Shown one piece after another: positions 62,412-64,000 of a stretch of 64,000 nt of DNA; the stretch's first letter is position 1; the number at the start of each line of letters is the position of its first letter. This stretch comes from Azoarcus olearius (GTDB lineage: Bacteria; Pseudomonadota; Gammaproteobacteria; Burkholderiales; Rhodocyclaceae): positions 3,658,001 through 3,722,000 of the forward strand of contig NZ_CP016210.1 of assembly GCF_001682385.1 (NCBI RefSeq), read 5' to 3'. The position numbers and the translations under genes were made by a program. The notes beneath the pieces are model-generated. The model saw nothing but the letters and a program-made list of their open reading frames with translations. It did no database searches and had not been told where the DNA came from.

Positions 62412-64000
62412 TCAGCCCGCCGGCAGCGGCTCGTAGTCGCCGCCCGGCGGGTCGGAAGGCGCCGCTTCACGCTCGTCGAGGGCGGCAAGGTGGCGGGCGG
62501 CCTTGGCGGTCTGTTCAACCGCGCGGCGCAACAAGCTGGCCAGGCGCAGGCGCTCCTGCATCTCGCGGATGCCGAGTTGCGCGTGCGCGCCAGCGCCGAG
62601 CAGGCCTTCCTTCAACCGGTCGTACTCCGCCTCCATCTCGGCCAGCACCACGTCGACCCGCAGCGCGGCGAAATCGGCCGCCCCGCAATCGGCGACCGCC
62701 GACAGGCGTTCGGCCGAGTGGGCGAAGGCGCGCGCCGCGGTCGCCAGCGGCAGCGTCGGCATCGGCCCCAGCTGGGCGGCCAGCGCCACCGCGTAGCGGC
62801 AGCAATCCGCCACGTTCTGCTGGTATTGCAGCACCCGCAGGCTGCGCGCCAGGCGGTCCGCCAGCACCAGCGGCACCACCGCGGCGTTGATGCGGCCGCA
62901 GTAGCCCCCCACCGCGCCCGCGAGCGCGCCGAGCGCGGCGGCATCCCGGTTCACCGCCGCTTCATCCGGCGCGGCCGACGCGGCGTTCCGCAGGCAGGCA
63001 AGCGCCAGCGCCTGCGTGCGCCCCAGTTCCATCCGCAGCGCGCGCAGCGCCAGATCCGGCAGGCCAAGCGTGCTCGCATCCAGGAACTGCGGCCGCGCGA
63101 GCGCTTCCTCGGGGGTACGGAAATGACGGCCGAGCCAGTCGAGCAGGCGTCCGGCCGCGGGCACCATCAGCAGCACGCCGAGCACGTTGAAGGCGGAATG
63201 GAACAGCGCGATCGTCAGCGCGGGCGTCAGCGGCTGCCCCAGCCAGCCGCGCACCACGCCCAGCAGCCCGATCAGCCCGGGCAGCAGGATCAGCGCGACC
63301 GCGCCGGTGACGAGGTTGAAGAACACGTGCGAGGCCGCCAGCCGGCGCGCGTTGGCGGTGGCGCCGATAGCCGCGACGATGGCGGTGAAGGTGGTGCCGA
63401 TATTGGTGCCGATGACCATCGCGCACGCCGCCTCGATGCTCATCAGCCCGCTCTGCGCGGCGGTGATGACGAGGGCGATGACCGCGCTGGACGCCTGCAT
63501 CAGTACCGTGAGCACGGTGCCGACCGCGACCAGCATCAGGTAACCGCCCCAGCCCGGCGCGATGAACGTGGCCAGGTCCAGATGCGCGCCGACGCCGGAA
63601 AAGCTCTCCTTCAGCACGTCGATGCCGAGGAAGAGCACGCCGAACCCCGCCAGGGCCTGCCCCAGCGCGCGCAGGCGCAGAGCGCGCCCGGCCAGCAGCA
63701 GCGCGGCGCCGACGCCGACGATGGGCAGCGCGAAGGCATCGATCTTGAAACCGAAGCCGAGCGCCGCGACCAGCCAGACGTTCATCGTGGAGCCGACGTT
63801 GGAGCCGAAGATGACCCACAGCGCGTTGCGCAGCGACAGCAGCCCGGTATTGACGAAGCCGATGCTGGCGACGGTGACGGCGGTGGAGGACTGCACCAGC
63901 GAGGTGATCAACACGCCGGCAGCGAGGCCGCGCGCGGGCGTGGAGGTGGAGCGCTCCAGCAGGTCTTCCAGCGCGCGGCCGGCGGCCAGCTTCAGGCCGT
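62412..64000 (-). CDS. Na+/phosphate symporter family protein (NptA/YjbB), 5' end outside the window
   Basis: The frame is open to the last base, so the N-terminus is missing; 528 residues are seen. Repeated membrane motifs SLVQSSTAVTVASIGFVNTG and LMQASSAVIALVITAAQSGL (QSSTA/QASSA pair) with GTNIGTTFTAIVAAIGATAN identify the Na/Pi-cotransporter family. The C-terminal 220 residues are soluble and helical (PhoU-like: LRALRMELGRTQALALACLR; EMQERLRLASLLRRAVEQTA). Imports or exports phosphate with Na+ across the inner membrane. Stops 78 bases before rfaE2 starts. Confidence 0.93.
   Translation of the reverse strand, partial: GLKLAAGRALEDLLERSTSTPARGLAAGVLITSLVQSSTAVTVASIGFVNTGLLSLRNALWVIFGSNVGSTMNVWLVAALGFGFKIDAFALPIVGVGAALLLAGRALRLRALGQALAGFGVLFLGIDVLKESFSGVGAHLDLATFIAPGWGGYLMLVAVGTVLTVLMQASSAVIALVITAAQSGLMSIEAACAMVIGTNIGTTFTAIVAAIGATANARRLAASHVFFNLVTGAVALILLPGLIGLLGVVRGWLGQPLTPALTIALFHSAFNVLGVLLMVPAAGRLLDWLGRHFRTPEEALARPQFLDASTLGLPDLALRALRMELGRTQALALACLRNAASAAPDEAAVNRDAAALGALAGAVGGYCGRINAAVVPLVLADRLARSLRVLQYQQNVADCCRYAVALAAQLGPMPTLPLATAARAFAHSAERLSAVADCGAADFAALRVDVVLAEMEAEYDRLKEGLLGAGAHAQLGIREMQERLRLASLLRRAVEQTAKAARHLAALDEREAAPSDPPGGDYEPLPAG

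Noticed and set aside
1-64000. CRISPR array, tRNA/rRNA genes, insertion sequences
   Set aside because: No regularly spaced repeats, cloverleaf-like sequence or transposase frame was noticed by eye; a tRNA scan could still find one that I missed.

Overview
The window is G+C-rich proteobacterial chromosome with tightly packed, translationally coupled operons. The gene families point to a betaproteobacterium of the Rhodocyclales (Azoarcus/Thauera/Aromatoleum/Dechloromonas type): an exosortase-A (XrtA/EpsH) exopolysaccharide locus, two Neisseria/Burkholderia-type porins, rpoH under a CIRCE element, and a caa3-like cytochrome oxidase operon with the betaproteobacterial small assembly proteins. No database search was possible; family names are recalled from sequence motifs.

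Region 1 (1-44587) is one very large exosortase-A associated polysaccharide locus. At the left edge lies an acyl-carrier module: the end of a PLP-dependent decarboxylase facing ACP, two alpha/beta hydrolases and a TPR protein. Next, on the + strand (3362-18201), comes a long run of decoration and assembly genes: glycosyltransferases, GNAT and OafA-type acyltransferases, Wzx flippase, pyruvyl transferase and a secreted kelch protein. The middle of this run (about 7.4-17 kb) has visibly lower G+C and looks like a variable, serotype-like cassette. On the - strand (43597 down to 18214) is the conserved core: EpsE export lipoprotein, chain-length protein, tyrosine kinase, outer-membrane barrel protein, ExeA-like ATPase, UDP-GlcNAc 2-epimerase, XrtA-type deacetylase, FemAB protein, exosortase A fused to EpsI, two asparagine-synthase-like amidotransferases interleaved with glycosyltransferases, an AlgD-like GDP-mannose 6-dehydrogenase, a Wzy/ligase-like protein, a second deacetylase broken by a one-base deletion, another glycosyltransferase and a secreted lyase-like protein. 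A FeeM-like N-acyltransferase is divergent from epsE. Together the genes suggest a heteropolysaccharide with amidated uronic acid, pyruvate and acyl groups, made by a Wzx/Wzy-type route.

Region 2 (44595-48939) holds a DUF1302-like outer-membrane protein, a MacB/LolD-type ABC ATPase without a permease, a Tat-exported LolA-like protein and a beta-CASP metallo-hydrolase.

Region 3 (49045-52660) has two tandem paralogous porins and rpoH, the latter preceded by a perfect CIRCE operator.

Region 4 (52715-61434) is a full caa3-type cytochrome c oxidase cluster on the - strand (ctaC, ctaD, 38-aa protein, ctaG, DUF2970, ctaE, SURF1, Sco-like protein, ctaA, cyoE, SCO1), with a small DUF2909 gene on the opposite strand and an FNR-like box upstream. 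The right edge carries rfaE2 and a truncated Na+/phosphate symporter gene. No tRNA, rRNA, insertion sequence, prophage or CRISPR array was seen.
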